Assembly (NCBI RefSeq): GCF_934636505.1
Contig: NZ_CAKUAL010000001.1
Coordinates: forward strand, 1-64,000
Length of the DNA stretch: 64,000 nucleotides
Reading direction: 5' to 3'
From: an uncultured Ellagibacter sp.
GTDB lineage: Bacteria; Actinomycetota; Coriobacteriia; Coriobacteriales; Eggerthellaceae
The notes beneath the pieces were generated by a model that saw only the letters and a program-made list of their open reading frames with translations, ran no database searches and was not told where the DNA came from. The translations under genes and the position numbers were made by a program. Positions 9,462 through 18,747 of the stretch are shown here, piece after piece (positions within the stretch are counted from its first letter, which is position 1; every line of letters begins with the position of its first letter).

Positions 9462-10738
9462 AACGTTTCCTTTCAGGCGACGAGGCCTTCGCCGAAGGCG
9501 TTCGTCTCGCGAAGCCGCAGGTGATTTCCGCCTATCCCATCACGCCGCAGACCGTCGTCGTCGAGCGTCTTTCCGAGATGGTGGAAGAAGGCTCGCTCAA
9601 GGCGGAATACGTGCATGTGGAATCCGAGCATTCTGCCCTTTCCTGCGCGATGGGCGCATCGGCCACGGGCGCGCGCACGTTTACGGCGACCTCGAGCCAG
9701 GGCCTTCTCTACATGGCGGAGGTCCTCACCTACGCCGCGGGCGGGCGTTTTCCCATCGTGATGATGAACGCGAACCGCGCAACGGCGCTCCCGTGGAACA
9801 TCTACGGCGATCAGCGCGATTCGCTGGCGCTGCTCGACCATGGGTGGATCCAGGCGTATGCGGAAAACAACCAGGAGGCGCTTGACCTGGCGCTTATGGC
9901 ATATGCGGTGGCTGAAGACCCCGCGGTGCTCACCCCGTTCATGGTGAACCTGGACGGGTTTGCGCTTACCCACACCTACGAGACGGTCGATGTGCCGGCC
10001 GAGGAAGACGCCGATGCGTTCTTGCCGCCGTATCAGGCGACGAACTGCTTCGACTTCGAGCATCCGAAGAATATCGGATATTCCGCCGGCCCCGACTACA
10101 ACCGCTACTTCAAATACTACGAGCACAGAGACATGCTCGGCGCATTCGAGGCGATCGATCGCGCGGAAGCGCGCTTTGCGGAATGCTTCGGTCGTGCGTA
10201 TACAGGCCCCATCGAAGTGGTGAGCTGCGACGATGCTGAAGCCGTTCTTGTGACGCTGGGCTCGATCGCGGGGCTTGCGCGCGAGTCGGTCGCAAGGCTG
10301 CGCGCGCAGGGCAAGCGCGTGGGCCTTCTGCGCGTCCGCTACATGCGTCCCTTCCCTGCAACCCTCATCGCCAAGGCGCTTACGGGTGCGGCGGCGGTCG
10401 GCGTGCTGGAGAAGGACATCTCCTTCGGGGCTGAGGGCACGGTGTTCACGAACGTGAATTCCGCGCTCCAGCAAGCGGGGTGCATGGTGCCGACGTTCAA
10501 CTTCATCGGCGGCCTCGGCGGTGACGACATCACGAGTGCCCAGATGGACGCCATGTTCGACGCGCTGCTCGATAGTGCGGGCGAGCGAGGGCGCGATGAT
10601 ACTGCCGCCAGGCGGAGCTGCGACGATGCCTCTACCGGCCAGAGAGCTGGACTCGGCCGCGTGAGCTTCTTTGGGATAGACTTTCCCGTTGCGGACCAGC
10701 CTGCATGCGGCGACGATTGCGAAGAAGGTGCGCGATAA
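9458..10738 (+). CDS. porA: 2-oxoacid:ferredoxin oxidoreductase alpha subunit (PorA type)
   Basis: 426 residues. The N-terminal pyrimidine-binding domain (YPITPQTVVVERLSE, ESEHSALSCAMGASATGARTFTATSSQGL) is typical of alpha subunits and helps hold thiamine diphosphate. The block NIYGDQRDSLALLDHGWIQ is the PorA-type substrate region, and a transketolase C-terminal-like domain follows to about residue 370. The enzyme splits a 2-oxoacid with CoA into acyl-CoA and CO2 and reduces ferredoxin. The last 50 residues are a polar, Asp/Arg-rich extension not expected in the family core. Start overlaps the gamma-delta gene and stop overlaps the beta start (TAATG), so the three genes form one translationally coupled operon. 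Confidence 0.9.
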   Translation: MKRFLSGDEAFAEGVRLAKPQVISAYPITPQTVVVERLSEMVEEGSLKAEYVHVESEHSALSCAMGASATGARTFTATSSQGLLYMAEVLTYAAGGRFPIVMMNANRATALPWNIYGDQRDSLALLDHGWIQAYAENNQEALDLALMAYAVAEDPAVLTPFMVNLDGFALTHTYETVDVPAEEDADAFLPPYQATNCFDFEHPKNIGYSAGPDYNRYFKYYEHRDMLGAFEAIDRAEARFAECFGRAYTGPIEVVSCDDAEAVLVTLGSIAGLARESVARLRAQGKRVGLLRVRYMRPFPATLIAKALTGAAAVGVLEKDISFGAEGTVFTNVNSALQQAGCMVPTFNFIGGLGGDDITSAQMDAMFDALLDSAGERGRDDTAARRSCDDASTGQRAGLGRVSFFGIDFPVADQPACGDDCEEGAR

Positions 10739-11655
10739 TGGCGATGAATGCGAAGAACATGCCTGCTGACGAGCTGTTTTTCGGGCATAAGGCATGCGCT
10801 GGCTGCGGCGGCTCGCTTGCGGTCCGTGCAGCGCTGAAGGTGCTCGGTCCGAACGCGGTGGCGGCACTGCCCGCGGGTTGCATGAGCGCCGTCGGCTTCA
10901 ACTTCCCCCAGCTGTGCTTTGCGAACAACGCGATGATCACGCCCTTTGCGGCCACGGCGGCCGTGCTCACGGGTATCGAGACCGGTTTGCGGGCTCAGGG
11001 GAAGAAGCCCGACGATTGCACGGTCGTCGGCTTTGCGGGCGACGGCGGCACGGCAGATATCGGCATCCAGGCGCTTTCGGGCGCGATCGATCGCAACGAC
11101 GACGTCCTCTATATTTGCTACGACAATGAGGCGTACATGAACACGGGCATCCAGAAAAGCTCGCTCACCCCCTTCGGCGCTAAGACCACAACGACCCCCG
11201 CAGGGAAGAATGCCCACGGATGCCTCACGCAGAAGAAGAACGTGTTCGAGATTATCGCAGCTCACGGGCTTCCCTATGCCGCAACGGCGAGTGTCGGGTA
11301 TATGAACGACTTCCTGAAAAAGCTCGAGCGCGCGAAGGGTATCCACGGTATGCGGTTCATTCACGTGATCGCGCCGTGCCCGACGGGGTGGGGTGCCCCT
11401 GAGTCGAAGATGGTCGACCTCGCTCGCGACGTGGTCGATTGCGGACTGTGGTATCTCGCCGAATACGAGGGCGAGCAGGAGAGCGGCGTTCCTGGTGGGA
11501 AGTTCACGCTCAACCGCAAGCCCCGCGAGTTCGCGAGCGTGCGCGATTACCTGAAGAGCCAAGGCCGCTTCCGTGCTCTTAGCGACGAGGAGATTTCCCT
11601 GGTCGAGCGCTCGCGCGATGCGAAGTGGGAAATGATCGAGCGCGATTGGGCTTAA
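10738..11655 (+). CDS. porB: 2-oxoacid:ferredoxin oxidoreductase beta subunit (PorB type)
   Basis: 305 residues. It carries the thiamine diphosphate and Mg2+ site: GDGGTADIGIQALSGAIDRND followed by YDNEAYMNTGIQKSS. Cys residues for a proximal [4Fe-4S] cluster are visible in HKACAGCGG and PAGC near the start. The start at 10738 overlaps the stop of the alpha gene as TAATG and follows GAAGAAGGTG; the next Met (10744) is an equal alternative. With the gamma-delta and alpha genes it completes an archaeal-type pyruvate/2-oxoacid:ferredoxin oxidoreductase, a main source of reduced ferredoxin in anaerobes. Confidence 0.9.
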   Translation: MAMNAKNMPADELFFGHKACAGCGGSLAVRAALKVLGPNAVAALPAGCMSAVGFNFPQLCFANNAMITPFAATAAVLTGIETGLRAQGKKPDDCTVVGFAGDGGTADIGIQALSGAIDRNDDVLYICYDNEAYMNTGIQKSSLTPFGAKTTTTPAGKNAHGCLTQKKNVFEIIAAHGLPYAATASVGYMNDFLKKLERAKGIHGMRFIHVIAPCPTGWGAPESKMVDLARDVVDCGLWYLAEYEGEQESGVPGGKFTLNRKPREFASVRDYLKSQGRFRALSDEEISLVERSRDAKWEMIERDWA

Positions 11656-11657
11656 CG

Positions 11658-12095
11658 CTAGCCGTCAACTCCTCGTTGCGCTTCGTGTCGCTCGCCCTTG
11701 TCGACGATGTCGACCGACTCGATGTTTGAGGCGTCACCGCCTTCGACTCGGTACTCGGTGAGGCGCAGGTCCATGGTCTCGATATCGCTCGCTGGCTTTT
11801 TCAGCTGCACAACGAGGGTCGATCCTTCCTGGGTGATCGACTCGATTTCTTTCCCGGGAATCGACCCTCCTGAAAGCTGCACTTGAATCCAGCCGTCTTG
11901 CGGTTTCCAGCCGCTGCCAGGCATGGCCACGATGGCGCCGCCGGAAACCTGCATACACAATACGGGCAGGTCGTCGTCTTGCGTCCATGTCCATGTGGCT
12001 TTGGCGTCATCCGAGGCACTGCAGCCGAGTGCCGTTGCGGCCACGGCTGTGCATGCTGTCGTTACAAATGCCCTTCTCGTCATATGCTTTGCCAT
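11658..12095 (-). CDS. Small exported lipoprotein, possibly Tat-dependent, function unknown
   Basis: 145 residues. The N-terminus (MTRRAFVTTACTAVAATALGCSAS) has two Arg before a hydrophobic stretch and a lipobox TALGC, so it is probably a lipid-anchored surface protein, perhaps exported by Tat. The mature part is mostly beta-like, with no motif I recognise. It converges on the oxidoreductase beta gene with a 2-bp gap. GGAGG five bases before the ATG supports the start. Function is not assigned. Confidence 0.7.
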   Translation of the reverse strand: MAKHMTRRAFVTTACTAVAATALGCSASDDAKATWTWTQDDDLPVLCMQVSGGAIVAMPGSGWKPQDGWIQVQLSGGSIPGKEIESITQEGSTLVVQLKKPASDIETMDLRLTEYRVEGGDASNIESVDIVDKGERHEAQRGVDG

Positions 12096-12398
12096 CGTCG
12101 CCTCCGTTTCGAGCGGCTTTCATTGGCTGTCATTGTCCCATATTTGGCACTGGGCCGTCGAGCGAGCCTTGCCGCAAAGGTGGTTTTGAAACCAATTTGC
12201 CACCCCATCCATATTCTCTTACGCCGAATTAAAGTAAGTGATATGCTGAATCATTTCGTCGCCTTACTAAACGATTGGTACGTGAATCAATGAAACAGCA
12301 GGTGGCGATAAAGAGCGAACAATATATTGAGGTAACTATTTACGATATTGTCATCCTGCAAATACCCAAAAAGTGCTAGTATGTTGAATTCGTAAAAA

Positions 12399-12508
12399 CC
12401 GCATCTGGAAATGTCCCTCTATAACAGAGGGCTTGCCTATGACGAGAGGCAATTTTGACCAGCTAAATCTGCGGAGATAGTTAGGCTGCAAGCTTCATTC
12501 GAAGCCTA
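12399..12508 (+). ncRNA. Candidate structured leader RNA upstream of the adhesin
   Basis: Within the 423-bp gap before the adhesin, a 76-base unit is closed by CCGCA (12399-12403) with TGCGG (12470-12474). Inside are two hairpins: CCCTCT/AGAGGG (12415-12431) and TTGCCT/AGGCAA (12433-12452). A further hairpin with alternative pairings, TAGGC/GCCTA or GCTTC/GAAGC (12482-12508), ends 10 bases before the GTG start. The layout resembles a riboswitch aptamer plus expression platform, but I could not match it to a known class; the c-di-GMP-I signature is absent. Confidence 0.4.
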
Positions 12509-12518
12509 GGCTGACGGG

Positions 12519-15500
12519 GTGAGGAACATAAATAACACGATAAATCACATGAGAGAGGCTAAGAGCTCGGCCAATTGCACATCATGGGGCAACAAGGTTG
12601 TCTCTGTCGTGCTGTCTGCCATCTTGCTGGGTTTCGGCTGGCCTGCCGTGAATCCTGCCGAGGTGTATGCGGAAGATGGCGCTGCCAATGGTGGAGGGAG
12701 CTCCCAGCTTTCTGACGACGCTGCAAACCTTGCGGCGACGTTGGGTGGGGGCGACGATGCTCCCGCTCGCCCGAGCGGCGAATCCGTGGGAATCTCTTCT
12801 CCTGCGCTTGTGGGCGTGGAATCAGATATTGCGGGCGATAGCGGCGACTCCAACACCCCTTCAGCCACTAACAATGAATCCGGCAAGGCTGCTGATTCTT
12901 CCGCCGTCGCGGACGCCGCGGTTGCACAGTCCCTCTCTATCACCGGCGCCGACACCGTCGCGCAGTTCTCCACGATGCAGCTGACGGCAACGACGAGCCC
13001 CACAAATGCTGAGGGGACTTACGTCTGGTCCTCGAACAACGACAATATCCTTACGGTCGACCAAAGCGGAACGGTGACGGGCGTCCGCCAAGGCGCCGCG
13101 ACGGTCACCTTGAACTATACGAGCCCAGACGGTGCCACCACGCTTACCGCGACGCACGACGTGACGGTCACCTCCCCCACGGCTGCAACCAATAGCGCCC
13201 TCTTCTATTACCTGAACAACCCCAACGGATCGCTCGATTCCACCAGCACAACCCAGTGGACCAGCCTTGGTAGCGGCAGCGTGAACCTCACCGGGCTCAG
13301 CAGCAGCAATTTTCCAAAGGACAACGGGAAGACCGCCGTCTTCGATCGCGTTTCCGATCGTGTGATCACCTGGCCCGATGGTTCCACGGGGGACGAGTAC
13401 CAGGTTGCTCGCGGAAGCAGCGACTGGAACAATATTTTCAAGGCGTACAAATCGGTAATCGAAGGGATGCTGCCGGGCGTCACGGTGACCGATGAGGACG
13501 TGGAATCCATCTGCGTCAAGCCGTACAAGCTGACGAACAACAACGATGGCTATCACGTCGACTGCTCCGTGTCCATCACGTGCCGCAACCTGTTCAACGC
13601 CCGTTATTACGTCGATGATCCGACGACGCCGGGCGAGGGATTCCAGCTTGTCGCCTCGAAACTGACGTACCGCGAGGGTGATACCACCGACATCGCCGAC
13701 TTCGCCGACGTGAGCCTTCCGCCTTCCAAGACGGTTGGCGGCATCGAGTATACCTTCAATGGTTGGTATACCGACCAAGCATTAACTCAGCAGGTGGAGC
13801 TCCCCTATACGGTAGACGGGAACGTGAACTTCTACGCCAAGTATCTTTCGGGGCGCCAGGTCATCTACGATTTGGCGGGCGGAAGCTGGAACAACAGCGA
13901 CGCTCTCGTGCATGCTGCTCAGGAGGGCTCGACGCAGACGGTGAAAGCCGAGCCTACCCGCGTGGGGCACGAGTTCGCTGGCTGGATCGTTTCGGGACTC
14001 GATGGTGTGACGACGCTTGAAAGCGGCGCGAGCTTCACCATGCCCGATAACAACGTTACGCTTACAGCGACGTGGATTGAGTTGCCCGCCTGCAAGGTGA
14101 AATACCTGGAGAAGGGCACTGACAAGGAGCTATCTCCTTCTGACACGCTCTACGGGCACGCTGGCGATGTTGTGACGGCGGACGCGAAGGATGACATCGA
14201 GGGCTACCACCTGGTCGATCCGTCGCAAGCGTCCGGGAAGGCGACGCTCGTCGAAGGCGAGGCGCCCGAGATCGTCTTCTACTATGAGAAGGACGCTGCT
14301 GACTACCAGGTGAACTATTACCTCAACGGCACCGAGCAGAAGGTTGCAGACTCCGAGACGCTGAGCGCTCCGTGGGGGAGCGAAGTTGCGGCTTCCGACC
14401 TTGCGAAGGGCATCGACGGTTACACTGCAGTGCCTGGTCAGACGGCAACCGCAACCGTTGAGCTCGACGGCAGCACCGTCATCAACGTCTACTACTATCA
14501 GAACGTGACGCTCACGGCGAATTCCGCAACGAGGGAATACACGGGCGAGCAGCAGCGCGTCGAAGGCTACACCTGCGATGTTGCAGAGGCCACGTTCGCA
14601 GGTGTCTCGCTTCTCGGCGGCAGGGGCACCGATGCGGGCGACTATCCGTATGCCTTTGCTGCGGGAGCGGTCGGCACGGTGAGCGCCGATGGCAAGTACA
14701 TTGTCGCGAAAACGAATGACGGCAAGCTTTTGATCAGCGCAAACTCCCAGCAGATCGTCGTCAAGATCAAGGGCAACACGGGCGGCGGGAAGTACGACGG
14801 CACGGAGCAGAGCGTCGAGGGCTACGCCGTCTCCTACGTGGTCGGCGGCGCTGCGAGCATCGACGCCCCCGCCGGCTTCGATGCGGGCGACATCTCATTC
14901 GCGGGCGCGGCGAAGGCGACGGGCGCCGACGCGGGCAGCTACCCCATGGGCCTCAAGGCGGGCGACTTCAGCTACGGCGGCAAGAACTTCTCGAACGTCA
15001 GCTTCGAGGTCGAGGACGGCCGCCTCGATATCTCGAAGCGCGCGCTGATCATCAAGCCCAAGGACGCCTCCCGGGTCTACAACGGCGAGGCGCTCACGGC
15101 GAGCGAGTGGGAGGTCGTCGAGGGCTCGCCCGACCAGTTCCTCGCAGGCCAGGGTATCGTCGATCCCGTGTTCTCCGGCTCGCAGACCGCGCCGGGGACG
15201 AGCGAGAGCTCCATCGTCGGGTGGGGCTACCAGGAGGGCACCAAGGCCGGCAACTACGAGATCCGCACCGAGAAGGGCACGCTGAACGTGACCTCGCGCG
15301 GCGCGACCGAGACCATCACGGTCGAGGCCAACTCGACGATGGCGACCTACGACGGCAAGAGCCACTCCGCCGTGGGCCTCAAAGCCACGGAGTTCGTCGT
15401 CGGCGGAAAGACATACACGGTCTCCGGCCTCTCCACCGAGGATCCTTCCGCGACCGATGCGGGCACCTACACCAACAACATCACCGGCACCGCCAAGGTG

Positions 15501-18092
15501 ACCGATGCGGCGGGCAACGATGTGACGGGCGAGTTCGACGTCGAGGTCAAGGATGGCTCGCTCGCCATCGACCCAGCTGAGGTGATCATCAAGCCCAAGG
15601 ACGCGAGCAAGCCCTACGACGGCACGTCGCTTGTGGCGAGCGAGTTCACGGCCACCGGCTTCGTCGGGGGCGATGGCATCACGGGCGTGACCTACGGCGG
15701 GTCGCAGCTCAACTTCGGGGAGAGCGAGAGCACCATCGCGGGGTTTGCGGCGGCTGGTTCCACTAAGCTCACCAACTACCGGATCACTTTGGGCAAGGGT
15801 AAGCTCGAGGTGACCGCCAACGCCGAGAGGGTCGTCGTCACCATCAGGGAGAACAGCGCGACGTTCCCCTACGATGGCGAGGCGAAGACCGTCGAGGGAT
15901 ACGAGGTCGCAAAGATTTCCTCCGCCCTCTACAAGGAGAGCGACTTCGCCTTCGCGGGCGACGCCGCGCACAAGGTCGCCACCGGCACCGACGCCGGCGA
16001 TTACGACATGGGCCTCCTTGCCGGCGACTTCGAGAACAGGAGCGCTAACTTCTCGAACGTGGTATTCGAGATCGAGGACGGGCAGCTGCACATCGTCCCC
16101 GGCGAGATCGATAAGGACGCCGTCACGTGGGACGCCCACGACGTGCAGAAGGTCTACGACGGCGAGCCCCTTTCCGCCTACCGTGCGCGCGCCTGGGACA
16201 AGCGCGGCAACGAGCTCTCCGTCGAGTACAGCACCGACGGCGAGACCTGGGTGAGCGACCCCTCTAAGATCTCGCTGACGCATTTCGGCCATCTGGCCGT
16301 TAAGCTCCGCGCGACGGGCGCCAACTACGCGGCCGGCCAGTACGCGACGGGCTCCGAGAGCGTCGCCATCACGAAGCGTCTCGTCACGTTGGAGTCCGAG
16401 GGCGCGGACAAAACCTACGACGGCACGCCGCTCACCAACGGCGCCGTCAGCGTCACGCCAAAGGGCGAGGGGGTCGGCTTCGTCGACGGCGAGGGCGTGG
16501 CCCTCACCGTCACGGGCTCGCAAACCGATGTCGGCGAGAGCGACAACACCTTCGTCTTCTCGTTCAACGAGGGGACGAGCGGAGACGACTACCTGGTGAC
16601 CGCGAAGTGCGGCAAGCTCAAGGTGGCCGCGAACGCCGCCGGGGTCGTCGTCAAGATCAAGGGCAACACGGGCGGCGGGAAGTACGACGGCACGGAGCAC
16701 GTCGTCGAGGGCTACGCCGTCTCCTACGTGGTCGGCGGCGCCGCGAGCACCGACGCCCCCGCCGGCTTCGACGCGGGCGACATCTCGTTCGCGGGCGCGG
16801 CGAAGGCGGCGGGCACCGACGCGGGCAGCTACCCCATGGGCCTCAAGGCGGGCGACTTCAGCTACGGCGGCAAGAACTTCTCGAACGTCAGCTTCGAGGT
16901 GGAGGACGGCCGCCTTGTGATTGACCCTGCGACTCTCACTGTCACTACGCGCGGCGCGTCGAAGCCCTATGACGGCACAGCGCTCACGGCCCCGGGGGAG
17001 ATTTCGGGCTTCGAGAACGGCGAGACCGCCAGCTTCGCCGCCAACGGCAGCCAGACGCTTGTGGGCGCGAGCGCCAATTCCTACGCCATCGCGTGGGACG
17101 GCACTGCTAAGGAATCGAACTACAACGTCGTGGAGGGCGCCATCGGTACCCTCGAGGTCACCCCGAGCCAGGTGGCAATCACCGTCACGCCGCGCGACGG
17201 CAGCAAGGTCTACGACGGCAAGCCGCTGACCAGCGCTGGTATCGACGTCAACGGTCTGCCTGCGGGCTTCACGCTCGAGGCCGCGACCAAGGGCACCATC
17301 ACGGACGCCGGCGAGCTTCTGGCCGCGATCGACGCTTCCACCATTGTGATCAAGAATGCCGCCGGCGAGGACGTCACCGCCCAGTTCGCCAATGTGACGT
17401 GCGGGAAGGCCCCGCTCATCGTGACCAAGCGTCCCGTGACAGTAACTTCCGCGACGGATTCCAAGGTGTATGACGGTGCCGCGCTCACCAAGCACGAGGC
17501 AACGGTGACAGCTGGGTCGCTCGTCGAAGGCGAGAGCTTCGGCTACGACTTTACGGGCGAGCAGACGGCGGTTGGCTCCTCCGACAACACCTTCACCGTA
17601 AAAGCTGGCGCGAACACGAGCCTCGATAACTACGAGATTACCCAGGTGAGCGGCACGCTTACGGTTATCGCGTACACGCCGCCGGCACCTGGCCCTGGCA
17701 CGGACGAGCCGACGCCCGGCCCTGGCAAGAATCCGTCGACGCCGAATGGCCCGACGAATTCTTCCGATGTGACGCCGTCGGGTTCGACGACGCCGGACGA
17801 TATGGGTTCCGTCCCGACGGCAACCGATTCGAAGGCGACCACTACGCCGAAGAGCGCCGACAAGGCAACTTCCGGAAACGACGCTCAATCGGAAGAGAGG
17901 CAGAGCCCCGATAGCGCATCGGGCGCTGAGCAGCCGACGAGCTGCTGGGTGCATTGGCTCATGATTCTCGGTACCATCGCAACGTTGGTTTACGGCGCGG
18001 TCGTCTCGCTGCGCCGCCGCCGCATGACCGCCGCTCTCGACAAGGAGATGGACGCGGTCTTGTCGGGGGCCAAGGAAGGAAGTGACAAGTAA
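12519..18092 (+). CDS. Large MBG-repeat surface adhesin-like protein
   Basis: 1857 residues. A signal peptide is visible (hydrophobic VVSVVLSAILLGFGW, likely cut after VYA51). Domains in order: a Big_2-type Ig-like domain near 140-220 (SITGADTVAQFSTMQL), Listeria-Bacteroides/InlB-type repeats near 365-515 (FNGWYTDQALTQQV, GHEFAGWIVSG), MucBP-like modules near 520-665, then about twelve MBG-type modules to about 1695. Each MBG module opens with a Y(D/N/T)G motif such as SKPYDGTALT. A Pro/Gly/Thr linker and one transmembrane segment (LMILGTIATLVYGAVVSL) follow, then a basic tail. There is no LPxTG sortase motif. The GTG start is weak in ribosome binding; an ATG at 12549 is the alternative. The stop overlaps the next gene, which is probably its membrane partner. 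Confidence 0.85.
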   Translation: MRNINNTINHMREAKSSANCTSWGNKVVSVVLSAILLGFGWPAVNPAEVYAEDGAANGGGSSQLSDDAANLAATLGGGDDAPARPSGESVGISSPALVGVESDIAGDSGDSNTPSATNNESGKAADSSAVADAAVAQSLSITGADTVAQFSTMQLTATTSPTNAEGTYVWSSNNDNILTVDQSGTVTGVRQGAATVTLNYTSPDGATTLTATHDVTVTSPTAATNSALFYYLNNPNGSLDSTSTTQWTSLGSGSVNLTGLSSSNFPKDNGKTAVFDRVSDRVITWPDGSTGDEYQVARGSSDWNNIFKAYKSVIEGMLPGVTVTDEDVESICVKPYKLTNNNDGYHVDCSVSITCRNLFNARYYVDDPTTPGEGFQLVASKLTYREGDTTDIADFADVSLPPSKTVGGIEYTFNGWYTDQALTQQVELPYTVDGNVNFYAKYLSGRQVIYDLAGGSWNNSDALVHAAQEGSTQTVKAEPTRVGHEFAGWIVSGLDGVTTLESGASFTMPDNNVTLTATWIELPACKVKYLEKGTDKELSPSDTLYGHAGDVVTADAKDDIEGYHLVDPSQASGKATLVEGEAPEIVFYYEKDAADYQVNYYLNGTEQKVADSETLSAPWGSEVAASDLAKGIDGYTAVPGQTATATVELDGSTVINVYYYQNVTLTANSATREYTGEQQRVEGYTCDVAEATFAGVSLLGGRGTDAGDYPYAFAAGAVGTVSADGKYIVAKTNDGKLLISANSQQIVVKIKGNTGGGKYDGTEQSVEGYAVSYVVGGAASIDAPAGFDAGDISFAGAAKATGADAGSYPMGLKAGDFSYGGKNFSNVSFEVEDGRLDISKRALIIKPKDASRVYNGEALTASEWEVVEGSPDQFLAGQGIVDPVFSGSQTAPGTSESSIVGWGYQEGTKAGNYEIRTEKGTLNVTSRGATETITVEANSTMATYDGKSHSAVGLKATEFVVGGKTYTVSGLSTEDPSATDAGTYTNNITGTAKVTDAAGNDVTGEFDVEVKDGSLAIDPAEVIIKPKDASKPYDGTSLVASEFTATGFVGGDGITGVTYGGSQLNFGESESTIAGFAAAGSTKLTNYRITLGKGKLEVTANAERVVVTIRENSATFPYDGEAKTVEGYEVAKISSALYKESDFAFAGDAAHKVATGTDAGDYDMGLLAGDFENRSANFSNVVFEIEDGQLHIVPGEIDKDAVTWDAHDVQKVYDGEPLSAYRARAWDKRGNELSVEYSTDGETWVSDPSKISLTHFGHLAVKLRATGANYAAGQYATGSESVAITKRLVTLESEGADKTYDGTPLTNGAVSVTPKGEGVGFVDGEGVALTVTGSQTDVGESDNTFVFSFNEGTSGDDYLVTAKCGKLKVAANAAGVVVKIKGNTGGGKYDGTEHVVEGYAVSYVVGGAASTDAPAGFDAGDISFAGAAKAAGTDAGSYPMGLKAGDFSYGGKNFSNVSFEVEDGRLVIDPATLTVTTRGASKPYDGTALTAPGEISGFENGETASFAANGSQTLVGASANSYAIAWDGTAKESNYNVVEGAIGTLEVTPSQVAITVTPRDGSKVYDGKPLTSAGIDVNGLPAGFTLEAATKGTITDAGELLAAIDASTIVIKNAAGEDVTAQFANVTCGKAPLIVTKRPVTVTSATDSKVYDGAALTKHEATVTAGSLVEGESFGYDFTGEQTAVGSSDNTFTVKAGANTSLDNYEITQVSGTLTVIAYTPPAPGPGTDEPTPGPGKNPSTPNGPTNSSDVTPSGSTTPDDMGSVPTATDSKATTTPKSADKATSGNDAQSEERQSPDSASGAEQPTSCWVHWLMILGTIATLVYGAVVSLRRRRMTAALDKEMDAVLSGAKEGSDK
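14755..15025 (+). repeat. 271-bp internal direct repeat of the adhesin, copy 1
   Basis: Nearly identical at DNA level to 16645-16915, about ten mismatches by eye. It encodes one MBG module with the GGGKYDGTE opening. The copies are 1890 bp (630 codons) apart, so recombination between them would keep the frame and remove seven modules. Confidence 0.9.
16645..16915 (+). repeat. 271-bp internal direct repeat of the adhesin, copy 2
   Basis: Second copy of the module at 14755-15025, lying 630 codons downstream. The near-identity of the DNA, including silent positions, points to recent duplication or gene conversion, unlike the other MBG modules, which have diverged. Confidence 0.9.
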
Positions 18093-18601
18093 TGAAGAAG
18101 AGCAACTGGATCGGCCTCGCCATCGCCGTGCTGATCGACGTATTCCTTCTGTGGCTGTGGTTCTTCTTGGGCTTCAATCGGGTTGATAGCCCGCTTGACC
18201 TGGTAATTTCTATCATCTGGCTGGTGGCTATCGTCGCGGTTGCCGCGGCTGTCAATCGCCTTGAACGCCAGCGCGAGAAACGGCTGCGCACCATCTACGT
18301 GTCGTCGACGGCAATCTTCAACAAGGAACGCGGCCTCGTGTCGCTCGGATCTGCTGCGGCGGCGCCGAGCGTCATGGAGCGCATCCTGAGGGATATGGAA
18401 TACGGCTTCGACCTGAAGGAGCTGCCGAAGCCGGAGGAGTTCAACTGCCGCTACGTCGTGCAAACCGACGAGTACAAGGCGGCTGGCGGGGAAGGCGGCG
18501 AGCCGACCTGGAAGGGGACCGTTGTCGCGATCGACCGTGCGGCGGGCAACAGGGAGATGCCGTTCTCCTCGCGCGACGAGTTGGCGGCCGCCCTCTCGTA
18601 A
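18092..18601 (+). CDS. Small membrane protein coupled to the adhesin, function unknown
   Basis: 169 residues. Two N-terminal transmembrane segments (WIGLAIAVLIDVFLLWLWFFLG and LVISIIWLVAIVAVAAAVN) are followed by a charged cytoplasmic domain of about 115 residues with no motif I recognise. The ATG overlaps the stop of the adhesin (TAATG), so the two are translated together. The context suggests a partner for anchoring, export or signalling of the adhesin; that is inference. Confidence 0.75.
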   Translation: MKKSNWIGLAIAVLIDVFLLWLWFFLGFNRVDSPLDLVISIIWLVAIVAVAAAVNRLERQREKRLRTIYVSSTAIFNKERGLVSLGSAAAAPSVMERILRDMEYGFDLKELPKPEEFNCRYVVQTDEYKAAGGEGGEPTWKGTVVAIDRAAGNREMPFSSRDELAAALS

Positions 18602-18747
18602 GAGGTGCCGCCTTCCCGACCGCCTTGCCGTCTTCAGCGTGGCCCCCCTTCTTGCAGTTCCCGTAGAAAGCGATTGGTTCCTGCGCGTTTTGCCCGCAAA
18701 AGCGCTACCATGTGGCGTTGATTTCGAGAAAGTCACGAAGGGGACCC

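Noticed and set aside
12399..12508. c-di-GMP-I riboswitch before the adhesin
   Set aside because: The conserved GNRA tetraloop and receptor words of that class are not found; kept only as an unclassified structured RNA.
14895..17954. 1019-codon open frame on the minus strand opposite the adhesin
   Set aside because: It mirrors the repetitive high-GC codon pattern of the adhesin, has no signal or domain, and the plus-strand protein has clear domains.
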